A DNA stretch of 53,479 bases, taken from positions 8,986-62,464 of the forward strand of contig DGYA01000043.1 of assembly GCA_002396505.1 (NCBI GenBank). Direction: 5' to 3'. Below, piece by piece: positions 16,097-23,829 of this stretch. Source of the DNA: Cyanobacteria bacterium UBA5018 (GTDB lineage: Bacteria > Cyanobacteriota > Cyanobacteriia > PCC-6307 > Cyanobiaceae). The position numbers and the translations under genes were made by a program. Positions within the stretch are counted from its first letter, which is position 1, and each line of letters opens with the position of its first letter. The notes under the pieces are model-generated. The model searched no databases. It was not told the DNA's origin and was given only the letters and a program-made list of their open reading frames with translations.

Positions 16097-17026
16097 ATGC
16101 TCTTAGATAGGGTATGGCTGATCATCCGCAGTGGCAGCCAGGCAGCCGAGCGTCAGGCCCGCCTCTGTGCAGATCAACTGCGCGCCGATGGCTGTAGCGT
16201 TGTTATCGCCCCCAGTGGCTTAAACCTCAACCCCTTCCCGGGGCTGCTGGCCAGCGAGAGCGAGCTGCCCGATCTCGCCCTGGTGTTGGGAGGCGATGGA
16301 ACCGTGCTGGCTGCCGCTAGACACCTGGCCGCTCACGGCGTGCCGATTCTTAGCTTCAACGTAGGCGGCCATCTGGGCTTCCTCACCCACGAACACCGAC
16401 AACTAAAGCTGGGCGATCAGCCAGAAAATCTTTGGTGGCGTTTGCGCCACGACGCCTATGCCCTGGAGCGGCGGATGATGTTGGATGCGAATGTGCATCG
16501 TCGTGAGGGCAGTGTCCTGTCTCCGCTCCTGGATGAGGCGCACTGTGCCCTAAATGACATTTATTTGAAGCCTTGTTTCGAAGAGGCTGCTCCCATCTGT
16601 GAGTTGGAGCTAGAGATTGATGGCGAAGTGGTGGATCAGTATCGAGGTGATGGCCTGATCTTGGCCACCCCCACTGGCTCCACCGGCTATGGGATGGCAG
16701 CCGGCGGCCCCATCCTCCACCCTGGGTTGGAGGCGATAGTGATTACGCCGATCTGTCCGATCAGCCTGTCCAGTCGCACGGTGGTGGTGCCGCCTCGCTC
16801 CAGGCTCTCGGTGGCCCCCCTCGGGGAAACCAGTGGCAGCGTGAAACTGTGGAAAGATGGTACCGATGCCACTAGCTTGCGACTGGGGGATCGGGTGGTG
16901 GTGCAGCGCAGCGACAATATGGCCTTGATGGTGGTGTTGGAACATAGTCCTTCCTACTTCCGCACCCTCAGCCATAAATTGCACTGGGCAGGCAGCCTCT
17001 CTTCCGCTGAGCCAGCGTCAAATTAG
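16097..17026 (+). CDS. nadK: NAD kinase
   Basis: NadK phosphorylates NAD to NADP, the acceptor needed by photosynthetic electron transport. The 309-residue protein has the GGDG motif (about residues 64-67, in LVLGGDGTVLAA), the conserved FNVGGHLGFLT, and the YRGDGLILATPTGSTGYGMAAGGP block that forms the NAD site. Cyanobacteria usually carry two NAD kinases, and I cannot tell which this is. It follows the ndh operon by 90 bp and precedes the CYTH gene by 13 bp. Its place after NDH-1 genes fits a role in NADP supply, although this is inference. Confidence 0.95.
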   Translation: MLLDRVWLIIRSGSQAAERQARLCADQLRADGCSVVIAPSGLNLNPFPGLLASESELPDLALVLGGDGTVLAAARHLAAHGVPILSFNVGGHLGFLTHEHRQLKLGDQPENLWWRLRHDAYALERRMMLDANVHRREGSVLSPLLDEAHCALNDIYLKPCFEEAAPICELELEIDGEVVDQYRGDGLILATPTGSTGYGMAAGGPILHPGLEAIVITPICPISLSSRTVVVPPRSRLSVAPLGETSGSVKLWKDGTDATSLRLGDRVVVQRSDNMALMVVLEHSPSYFRTLSHKLHWAGSLSSAEPASN

Positions 17027-17039
17027 CTATTCCCCGGCC

Positions 17040-17576
17040 ATGGCCCTTGAGATCGAACGCCGTTTTTTGGTCACCAGCGAAGCCTGGCGTAGCCAGGTGG
17101 CCTGGCAGGCACGGCTGCGCCAGGGCTACCTAACGGCAGGGCCGGATGGTTTTACGGTGCGGGTGCGCCTGGGGGATGGGCGGGCTTGGCTCACCCTCAA
17201 GGCCAACGCCTCCGCCGATGGTTTGGTGCGTCACGAGTTTGAGTATCCAATCCCCCCGGGCGATGCCGAGAGCCTGTTGTCCCTGGCGCCCCGCCAGCTG
17301 AGCAAGTGCCGTTACGGGCTAACCCTGCCCGGTGGCGACTGGGTGCTGGATGTGTTCGAAGCGGACAATGCGCCGCTGGTGGTCGCCGAGGTGGAACTGC
17401 AGGACGCCGACCCTGATCAGGGCAAGTTGCAGCTGCCCCCCTGGTGCGGGCTGGAGATCACAGGCAGAGCAGAATTGAGCAACGCAGCCCTGGCCTGGCA
17501 GCCCCTGGCCGCTTGGCCGGATTCGCGGCGCCAGCAGTTGTTGGCTGGGCTGGGATCGCCCCAAGACCTCGCCTGA
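17040..17576 (+). CDS. CYTH domain protein (triphosphate tunnel metalloenzyme-like)
   Basis: The 178-residue protein is one CYTH domain, the tunnel fold that binds triphosphates or polyphosphate. The N-terminal signature is ALEIERRFLV. The family's ExExK reads E4-I-E6-R-R, so the expected lysine is an arginine here. Later charged strands (VRVRLGDG, ALTLKANAS-like, KCRYGL, WVLDVFEADNAPLVVAEVEL) fit the eight-strand tunnel. Related bacterial enzymes are inorganic triphosphatases, and activity here is unproven. It follows nadK by 13 bp on the same strand and is probably co-transcribed. Confidence 0.85.
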   Translation: MALEIERRFLVTSEAWRSQVAWQARLRQGYLTAGPDGFTVRVRLGDGRAWLTLKANASADGLVRHEFEYPIPPGDAESLLSLAPRQLSKCRYGLTLPGGDWVLDVFEADNAPLVVAEVELQDADPDQGKLQLPPWCGLEITGRAELSNAALAWQPLAAWPDSRRQQLLAGLGSPQDLA

Positions 17577-17646
17577 GCCCGCCTGGGGGACCCTTCTGGC
17601 GGCTCCTCCTGGCCTTTGATGATGAAGTGTTCGTGATCCGTCTTGA

Positions 17647-17883
17647 TCAGTCTCGGCCCTCCAGGGAGCAGCAATTGAAGCCATCGCGGCAGATCTTGCC
17701 ATGGTCCAGGGCCCAATTCAGCAGCGCCACCCGATTCTTGGCGCCGGTCTTGGTGAAGATATTGCTGACGTGGTTGTCCACCGTGCGCTTGCTGATCGTG
17801 AGCGAGTGGGCAATCTCCTGGTTGGTCAGTCCCTGGGCCACCAGTTCGACAATTTCGATCTCCCGCTCTGAAAGCTCGTTCAC
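17647..17883 (-). CDS. Small LuxR-type helix-turn-helix regulator, PedR-like
   Basis: A 78-residue protein consisting almost only of a LuxR/GerE DNA-binding domain: LSEREIEIVELVAQGLTNQEIA, then the recognition helix TISKRTVDNHVSNIFTKTG, ending in KNRVALLNWAL. There is no receiver domain. Single-domain LuxR proteins of this size in cyanobacteria include PedR, which responds to photosynthetic electron transport through a C-terminal cysteine. This protein has Cys near residues 65, 71 and 72, consistent with redox sensing. The assignment to PedR is by size, domain and cysteines, not by full alignment. The gene lies on the opposite strand between the CYTH gene and metF, 39 bp from the metF start. 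Confidence 0.82.
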   Translation of the reverse strand: MNELSEREIEIVELVAQGLTNQEIAHSLTISKRTVDNHVSNIFTKTGAKNRVALLNWALDHGKICRDGFNCCSLEGRD

Positions 17884-17922
17884 TGGCAGGGACGGAGCGG
17901 TGGCTTCAGTTTAGGGAGTGCG

Positions 17923-18837
17923 GTGTCGGATGATGACCCCATCAGTGGGGGGAGTGTGGGGCTTCAACAGGCTCTAGACCAGGGCCGGTTCGCGATCACC
18001 GCCGAGGTGATGCCTCCCCGCGGCGGCGACCCTGCCCGCACCTTGGAGGCAGCCCGGGCGCTCTCTGGCTGGGTGGATGCGGTGAATGTCACCGATGGCA
18101 GCCGGGCAGTAATGCGCATGTCCAGCCTGGCCATGTGCCGTTTGCTGTTGGATGTCGGGATTGAACCTGTACTCCAGCTGGCTTGCCGCGACCGCAATCG
18201 CATCGCGCTGCAGGCCGATCTGCTGGGGGCCCATGCCCTGGGGCTGCGCAATCTGCTCTGTCTCACTGGCGATCCGGTGCGGGCTGGCGATCAGCCCAAG
18301 GCCAGAGCGGTGAACGAGCTGGAGGCGGTGCGGCTGCTGCAGTTGGTGACCCAGTTCAATGCGGGAGTGGATCCGGTGCTCGGCCACTTGCCCGATGGCC
18401 CCACAGCCCTGTTTGCCGGGGCTGCGGCCGATCCCCAATCGCCTAGTTGGAGCGGGCTGCGGCGGCGGGTGGAGCGCAAAAAAGCCGCCGGAGCTCGCTT
18501 CATTCAAACCCAGATGGTCACCGACGCCGCTGCGCTGCGGCGTTTCGTCGAGGAGATCACCGCGCCGTTGCAGTTGCCGGTGTTGGCCGGGGTATTCCTC
18601 TTAAAGTCGGCCAAGAATGCTGCGTTTATTAACCGTGTGGTGCCCGGCGTCAGTATCCCCCAGGCGGTGATCGATCGGCTGGCCTCAGCGGCCGATCCTG
18701 CTGCCGAGGGGATCGCCATAGCCGCTGAGCAGGTGCAGACCTACCGGAATCTGGCCCAGGGGGTGCATTTGATGGCGATTAAGGCAGAAGAGAGGATTCC
18801 AGCCATTCTTGAACTGGCTGGATTTGCCGCCAAATAA
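17923..18837 (+). CDS. metF: 5,10-methylenetetrahydrofolate reductase
   Basis: MetF reduces methylene-tetrahydrofolate to methyl-tetrahydrofolate for methionine synthesis using FAD and NAD(P)H. The 304-residue protein has the catalytic glutamate region AEVMPPRGGDP, the folate/FAD segment VNVTDGSRAVMRMSS, LQLACRDRNRIALQ, the LLCLTGDP loop, and FIQTQMVTD. Length is normal for the bacterial enzyme. The GTG at 17923 is the only good in-frame start near the conserved region. It diverges from the small LuxR-type gene and ends before a hairpin with a T-run at 18864-18891. Confidence 0.95.
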   Translation: MSDDDPISGGSVGLQQALDQGRFAITAEVMPPRGGDPARTLEAARALSGWVDAVNVTDGSRAVMRMSSLAMCRLLLDVGIEPVLQLACRDRNRIALQADLLGAHALGLRNLLCLTGDPVRAGDQPKARAVNELEAVRLLQLVTQFNAGVDPVLGHLPDGPTALFAGAAADPQSPSWSGLRRRVERKKAAGARFIQTQMVTDAAALRRFVEEITAPLQLPVLAGVFLLKSAKNAAFINRVVPGVSIPQAVIDRLASAADPAAEGIAIAAEQVQTYRNLAQGVHLMAIKAEERIPAILELAGFAAK

Positions 18838-18863
18838 ACATACCCTGAAAAACCTCGATTTCT

Positions 18864-18891
18864 GATGCCACCCTGCCCCATGGCATCTTTT
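18864..18891 (+). terminator. Rho-independent terminator after metF
   Basis: The 7-bp arms GATGCCA (18864-18870) and TGGCATC (18881-18887) enclose a 10-nt loop and are followed by TTTT. It sits 27 bp after the metF stop. Confidence 0.7.
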
Positions 18892-18985
18892 AGCATATTT
18901 TGGCAGCAATTAGAATTCGGTCTGGTTTTCCAGGGTTTTCTTAAGTGTTATTGATAATTAATTATTGGTTGCTCGGCGGCAGTCA

Positions 18986-20167
18986 TTATGCTACTTGGCC
19001 GATGGCCAGGTCGGTTCCCAGTAGGTCTGCCATTGCCTTTTGTTGCGGGGAGGGCGCCACATGATCCTGGCGTCGGGCGTCGGTGATCAACCAATCAAGG
19101 GCCGCTTCCTGAAGATCAAAATGATCTCCGTTGCGATCTACGCAGTAGCGGCCAAATACAAGCTTTTCAAAAAGTCTTACCCCGGGGCCAATACGGGAGT
19201 AGTCAAAAATGATCGAATTGTCTATGGTGGCACCTTCGCATACCTGGCAGCTGGGGCCAATCATTGCCGGTCCAATTATTGTTGCTCCGTTTTCGATGCG
19301 GGTCATGCCGCCCACATAGACAGGGCCTTGGATCTTAATTTTGTCCCAATCGGCAGCTACATTGAGGCCGGCAAAAACTCCGGGGCGCACCTCATTGCCA
19401 GGGATCTGGACTTGGCGCACTTCCCCCTGAAGTACACTACGGATTGCCTGCCAGTAATCTGGCACCTTGCCGATGTCAACCCACTCAAATTCCATCGGCA
19501 GGGCATAGAAGGGTGCCCCGGCACTCGCAAGCCTAGGGAAAAGGTCTGAGCCGATGTCAAAGGGCTGACCGCTGGGGATGTAATCGAAAATTTCTGGTTC
19601 AAAGATATATATACCAGTATTTATCATGTCACTGGCTGCTTCTTCTACTGGCGGTTTCTCCTGGAAGGAGAGCACTCTGCCCTGGTCATCGGTGACCACC
19701 ACCCCGTAGCTACTCACCTGATCCCGCGGCACTCGCTTGGTAACTAGGCTTGCCAGGGCCCCCTTCTCCCGATGACGCTTAACTGCTTCGGTGAGGTTGA
19801 GATCGATCAGGGCATCTCCGCAGAGCACCACAAAGGTGTCGTCAAAGAAGGGCTGGAAGTTCTGAATTTTCTTGAGGCCACCGGCAGAGCCCAAGGCTTG
19901 GCCGATTAATTCGCCGTCTTCGATGCGCCCCTCGAAGCTATAGGCAATCTGCACTCCGAATCGCTGGCCATCGCGGAAATAATTTTCTATCTCCTCGGCC
20001 AGGTGGGAGACATTTACCATTATTTCGTTGAAGCCGTGCTCCCGCAGCAGCTCCAACAGAAATTCCATCACTGGCTTTTGCAGGATGGGGATCATCGGCT
20101 TGGGGATCACGTGGGTGATCGGTTGCACCCTGGTTCCCTTGCCGGCGGCCAAGATCATCGCCTTCAT
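18986..20167 (-). CDS. Nucleotide-sugar pyrophosphorylase with C-terminal left-handed beta-helix (CugP-like)
   Basis: The 393-residue protein begins with the nucleotidyltransferase signature LAAGKGTRVQPIT and the lysine block PKPMIPI (residues 6-28). The metal aspartate is in LCGDALID near residue 110, and the sugar-site NTGIYIFEPEI near 185. From about residue 250 it has a hexapeptide-type beta-helix (GPVYVGGMTRIENGATIIGPAMIGPSC). Proteins with this layout in cyanobacteria are annotated as mannose-1-phosphate guanylyltransferase. CugP, a cyanobacterial UDP-glucose pyrophosphorylase unrelated to GalU, has this architecture, so UTP:glucose-1-phosphate activity is the likeliest reading. The gene is convergent with metF and followed upstream by scpA. 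Confidence 0.85.
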   Translation of the reverse strand: MKAMILAAGKGTRVQPITHVIPKPMIPILQKPVMEFLLELLREHGFNEIMVNVSHLAEEIENYFRDGQRFGVQIAYSFEGRIEDGELIGQALGSAGGLKKIQNFQPFFDDTFVVLCGDALIDLNLTEAVKRHREKGALASLVTKRVPRDQVSSYGVVVTDDQGRVLSFQEKPPVEEAASDMINTGIYIFEPEIFDYIPSGQPFDIGSDLFPRLASAGAPFYALPMEFEWVDIGKVPDYWQAIRSVLQGEVRQVQIPGNEVRPGVFAGLNVAADWDKIKIQGPVYVGGMTRIENGATIIGPAMIGPSCQVCEGATIDNSIIFDYSRIGPGVRLFEKLVFGRYCVDRNGDHFDLQEAALDWLITDARRQDHVAPSPQQKAMADLLGTDLAIGQVA

Positions 20168-20213
20168 TGGCGCTTGCTCAATTCCGACAGTGCTTACATT
20201 CTAAGCAATGTTT

Positions 20214-21071
20214 TCAGGCTGCTAACCGCTCCAGAGCCGGCGGCTGAGCTGACCCTGGATCTGTTGCCGCGCAGCGCTTTATGCTGAGTGGCCCAAACAA
20301 GCCGCCGCGCTGCTCCAGTTCCACACTGCCCTGGTGGCAGAGGAACAGCAGGGCCCAGAACACCCCCACCCGGTCGCTGTCGAGGTCTTGGGCCACCTCA
20401 CCGCTGGTCACGGCGTTTGCCCAGCTGCTTACCAGTTGCTCGAAGTTGGTCCAGTCGAGCGCCGGTTCCCATTGCTGTAGGAACTTGCAGAGGGCGGCGG
20501 TGGTCTCTGGCAGTTTCTCGCGGTGGGCCAGGGCAGCCACCTGGTCGATGGCCTCTCTGTCGCTATAGCGCTTGGGGCGGTGTCGCTGTCTTGGCTGCCC
20601 CTGGTCCTGGTCCAGCTGGGCGGCAATCTCTTCCAGTTGACGAATCAGTTCTCCCAGGGTCACCGGCCGCTGCAGGGGAGGGGGCGCTACGGGGCGGCGC
20701 CACAGGTGCCGCTCAGGCCTGCGGGGCAGATCCAAGCCTTGCTGTTCTAGCCAGGGTTGCTCAGCCGCCTCCAATTCTGCGTCGCAGCAGTCCTCAATCA
20801 GAGAGTTGGCTACCACTGTGCTGGCTTCTAGCAGCTCGGCCTTGAGGCTCACCAGCACAGAGGCGGCCAAAAAGGCTTCGCTGGTGTCGGCCAGATCCTG
20901 CTCGAAACTGCCCCCTTGCGCCTTGATTCTGGGCAGGGCAATCCGCTGGTGCAGCTGGTCGAGGAAACCGTCGATCACGGCGATCACATCGACATCCCAA
21001 GGATCAATTTCGCCGCGCTCGGCGGCATCCTGCAACAGGCGGATGGCCAGCCTGGCCCCCCTTTCAGCCAA
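20214..21071 (-). CDS. scpA: Segregation and condensation protein A (kleisin)
   Basis: ScpA is the kleisin that bridges the SMC dimer in chromosome condensation. The 285-residue protein has the N-terminal SMC-contact region ARLAIRLLQDAAERGEIDPWDVDVIAVIDGFLDQL, then FLAASVLVSLKAELLEAS. A variable charged middle follows (about residues 110-190), and the C-terminal winged-helix ends with FWALLFLCHQGSVELEQRGGLFGPL. The best start is TTG at 21071. A downstream start would cut into the conserved N-terminus. No scpB is in the window. Its stop is 46 bp from the start of the CugP-like gene. Confidence 0.94.
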   Translation of the reverse strand: MAERGARLAIRLLQDAAERGEIDPWDVDVIAVIDGFLDQLHQRIALPRIKAQGGSFEQDLADTSEAFLAASVLVSLKAELLEASTVVANSLIEDCCDAELEAAEQPWLEQQGLDLPRRPERHLWRRPVAPPPLQRPVTLGELIRQLEEIAAQLDQDQGQPRQRHRPKRYSDREAIDQVAALAHREKLPETTAALCKFLQQWEPALDWTNFEQLVSSWANAVTSGEVAQDLDSDRVGVFWALLFLCHQGSVELEQRGGLFGPLSIKRCAATDPGSAQPPALERLAA

Positions 21072-21766
21072 CCGTGTGCTCCACCGTAACTTCTTTTACC
21101 AGGGCCACGCTATAGGTGGTGTCGAATTATAGCTAGCCCTGCTGGTGGATCCCAGCCCAGCCCACCAGCCCAAGGCAAGTGCCTCGGCTTGGCAAGCTGT
21201 TGGCAAAACTTGCTGGGCAAAGACATTACAGCCAATCACCCATTATTAAGACCACTTCGTAAATTGGCCGTCCCGGTGGGTTGAGTCAAGCAGCGCCCTG
21301 GCTCAGCCATGGATCCTGCGATGTCAGATCAGTGAGATTTGGGCTTCCCCGAGGCGGCTTCGCTTTGGCGGGTGAAGATTGCTAACAGCCCGGCGATGGT
21401 AGGTGCTGCGCTGATTGGTGGATGCTAGGCCCAATTTAGGGCACCTCGAAAAATTTCCCATTCCGTTCGCCTGAGCGAAGGTCGGGCAAGTCGCTGTAAC
21501 GCTTTTAGGAGCAAGGCATCGATAGACATTGGTGTTTTTTCGAGGTGCCATTTAGACGTCTGCCCCAGGCTGACTATCGATCCCAGGGGCGAAAGCCGGC
21601 AAATGATCGGAAATCCATAAATTGCCTGGATGTGGGGCTGCTATGATTTCCTACCGCCTTGGGACGCTGGTTAGCCCTTGTCTTCGGTCGCTGGATTGCA
21701 TTTGGGTACTGATTTGCCCTTGCCTGTGGGCGCTGGTTGCAGCTATGGCGTCTAACTGGCGCCGTT
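21072..21766. other. 695-bp intergenic region holding a MITE-like element
   Basis: No gene is supported here. It lies between the LapA-like gene stop and the scpA start, both minus strand. The 110-bp element at 21440-21549 is the main content. From about 21650 to 21755, imperfect copies of a segment around GCCCTTG and CGCTGG recur two to three times. A 75-codon minus-strand frame (21324-21551) runs across one end of the element and is not convincing. Confidence 0.6.
21440..21549. mobile_element. 110-bp MITE-like element with 14-bp terminal inverted repeats
   Basis: The ends are perfect 14-bp inverted repeats, GGCACCTCGAAAAA at 21440-21453 and its complement at 21536-21549. They are flanked by a perfect 6-bp direct repeat ATTTAG (21434-21439 and 21550-21555), as expected from target-site duplication. 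The core is about 82 bp with no transposase. On the minus strand an ATG 22 bp inside the right end opens a short frame (MSIDALLLKALQRLARPS and onward) running through the other end to a stop outside the element. It may be the remnant of a transposase start. The parent insertion sequence is unknown. Confidence 0.82.
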
Positions 21767-22105
21767 TCAATCGTCTGTAGCGGCAGGTAGGAGTGCCAGC
21801 TGGGCATCAACTGTGGCGCGGTAGCGCTCCAGATCTGTTTCCAATTCGCGGATTCGCACTTCTTGAGCTTCCAGTTCGCCTTGGCTCTGCAGCTCCTCCA
21901 CCTTGCGCACCACGCCGCTCCAAACAGCAAATACCCAGGCGGCCGTGGCCCCCAGTCCTCCCACCAACAGCAGCATGGCCGCCAGGGGCAGGGTGAAGGA
22001 AACCCCTGGCAGGAATTGAACGGTGGTGGCTGCAGTGTTCTCCAGGGTGAACATCACCATGGCGAGGCCAAAACTGAAGATCAGCAGGAAGTTCAGCTGT
22101 TTCAT
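21767..22105 (-). CDS. LapA-domain (DUF1049) small membrane protein
   Basis: The 112-residue protein has two hydrophobic segments, MKQLNFLLIFSFGLAMVMFTL at the N-terminus and FTLPLAAMLLLVGGLGATAAWVFAV near residues 37-61. A charged predicted coiled coil follows (VEELQSQGELEAQEVRIRELETDLERY). This is the lipopolysaccharide assembly protein A-like (DUF1049) layout, common next to other genes in cyanobacteria, with unknown function there. It lies 38 bp upstream of... the ndhD stop side: ndhD starts further up the same strand and ends 38 bp before this gene begins, so both could share a transcript. Confidence 0.8.
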   Translation of the reverse strand: MKQLNFLLIFSFGLAMVMFTLENTAATTVQFLPGVSFTLPLAAMLLLVGGLGATAAWVFAVWSGVVRKVEELQSQGELEAQEVRIRELETDLERYRATVDAQLALLPAATDD

Positions 22106-22143
22106 GCCTGAACGGGGAGGGCGAGAGCTAAGCCTAGGCTAAT

Positions 22144-23730
22144 TCAAGCGGGCAACAAGGGGGCCTTGAGGAGCTGCTGACGGATCAGTTCACCGCCTGC
22201 CGGCGGTAGCGAAAGTTGCTTGAGCGCCAGGTTTTCCCGCACTACCAAAGCCTCGATTGAAGCGCGGTAGGTGTCGGTCATTAGACGAGGGTAGAGGCCG
22301 ATGCCGATGATTGGCACCAGTAGGCAGCTGATTACGTAGATCTCTCGGGGCTCTGCATCCACCAAATTGGCGTGGGAGGTCAGTTCGGTGTTCTCGCGAC
22401 CGTAGAAGATCTCCCGGAGCATGGAAAGCAGGTATACAGGGGTAAGAATCACCCCGATTGCCGCCAATACCGCCATTACTATGCGGAAGCTGAGGGTATA
22501 GGCTTCGCTTGTGGAGAAGCCAACAAATATCATCAGCTCAGAAACAAAACCACTCATGCCAGGAAGGGCTAGGGAGGCTAGGGAGCAAATGGTCCAGAGC
22601 GCAAACATCTTGCGCATTTTCTGGCCTATACCACCCATCTCGTCGAGCTGAAGTGTGTGGGTGCGGTCGTAGGTGGCCCCCACCAAAAAGAACAGACTGG
22701 CTCCAATTAGGCCATGGCTGATCATCTGCAGCATCGCTCCGCTGGTGCCTAGGGGGCTGAAGCTGCCAATGCCGATGAGCACAAAGCCCATGTGGCTAAT
22801 CGAGCTATAGGCGATCTTGCGTTTAAGGTTGCGCTGGGCAAATGAAGTGAGTGCCGCATAGATGATATTAACCACGCCAAGCACCACCAGTAGAGGGGCG
22901 AACTGGGCGTGGGCGGCCGGTAGTAGCTGGACGTTGAAACGCAGTAAGGCGTAGCCGCCCATCTTCAGCAAGATGCCTGCCAGCAGCATGTGCACCGGAG
23001 CGGTGGCCTCTCCGTGGGCATCTGGCAGCCAGGTGTGCAGAGGCACAATCGGCAGCTTGACCCCGAAAGCTATCAGCAGGCCCGCGTAGCAGAGCAGCTG
23101 GAACTTGGTGCCAAACTCCTTGGCCATCAAAACCGAGTACTCAAAGCTGGTGTTGCCCCCGTAGAAGGCCATGGCCAGGCCCACGATCAAGATGAACAGC
23201 GAGCTGCCCGCCGTGTAGAGGATGAATTTGGTGGCGGCGTATTGCCGCTTTTTGCCCCCCCAGATGGCCAGCAGCAGGTACACGGGCAGCAGTTCCAGCT
23301 CCCAGGCCAAGAAGAACAGCAGCATGTCCTGCACGGCGAAGACGGCGATCTGGCCGCCATTCATCGCCAACAGCAGGAAATAGAAGAGTTTCGGCTTGAA
23401 GCTCACCGGCCAAGCCGCCAGGCAGGCCAGGGAGGTGATGAAGCTGGTGAGCAGGATCAGCGGCATTGACAGCCCATCAGCCCCCACCGACCAGGCCAGC
23501 CCCAATTCGGGCAGCCACTGCACCCGTTCCACCAGCTGCAGCCCCTCTTGAGCGGGGTCGTAGCCATTGAGGTAGCCACCTACGGTGATCAGGAAGGTGA
23601 TCAACGACACGCCCAAGGCGAACCAGCGCACCTGCTTGCCGTCACCCTTGTCGGGGACGAAGGGAATCAGCAGGGCAGAACCGATCGGGAACAGGATCGC
23701 GGCACTTAGCCAGGGAAAGGCCACGGACAA
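22144..23730 (-). CDS. ndhD: NAD(P)H-quinone oxidoreductase subunit 4 (NdhD, likely NdhD1)
   Basis: NdhD is a large antiporter-like proton-pumping subunit of NDH-1. The 528-residue protein has about 14 hydrophobic helices and the family blocks AWSVGADGLSMPLILLTSF, LLFFLAWELELLPVYLLLAIWGG (conserved glutamate), GVKLPIVPLHTWLPDAHGEA, and ALTSFAQRNLKRKIAYSSISHMGFVLIG. Pairing with ndhF in the same operon suggests the respiratory/cyclic NdhD1-NdhF1 type rather than the CO2-uptake NdhD3/D4 type, but this is by context. It lies 99 bp downstream of ndhF. Confidence 0.97.
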   Translation of the reverse strand: MSVAFPWLSAAILFPIGSALLIPFVPDKGDGKQVRWFALGVSLITFLITVGGYLNGYDPAQEGLQLVERVQWLPELGLAWSVGADGLSMPLILLTSFITSLACLAAWPVSFKPKLFYFLLLAMNGGQIAVFAVQDMLLFFLAWELELLPVYLLLAIWGGKKRQYAATKFILYTAGSSLFILIVGLAMAFYGGNTSFEYSVLMAKEFGTKFQLLCYAGLLIAFGVKLPIVPLHTWLPDAHGEATAPVHMLLAGILLKMGGYALLRFNVQLLPAAHAQFAPLLVVLGVVNIIYAALTSFAQRNLKRKIAYSSISHMGFVLIGIGSFSPLGTSGAMLQMISHGLIGASLFFLVGATYDRTHTLQLDEMGGIGQKMRKMFALWTICSLASLALPGMSGFVSELMIFVGFSTSEAYTLSFRIVMAVLAAIGVILTPVYLLSMLREIFYGRENTELTSHANLVDAEPREIYVISCLLVPIIGIGLYPRLMTDTYRASIEALVVRENLALKQLSLPPAGGELIRQQLLKAPLLPA

Positions 23731-23829
23731 AGATCACCTTTTAAGGAGTGTAGAAATACCACCCGGCAAAGGACAGCGCCCGTGGGGGTTGGCACACAGA
23801 GCGTGGTGAGCTGCTGTGGTGGATGTCGC

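Noticed and set aside
21324..21551. 75-codon frame covering part of the MITE-like element
   Set aside because: It starts in the element's inverted repeat and continues into spacer DNA without any known domain.
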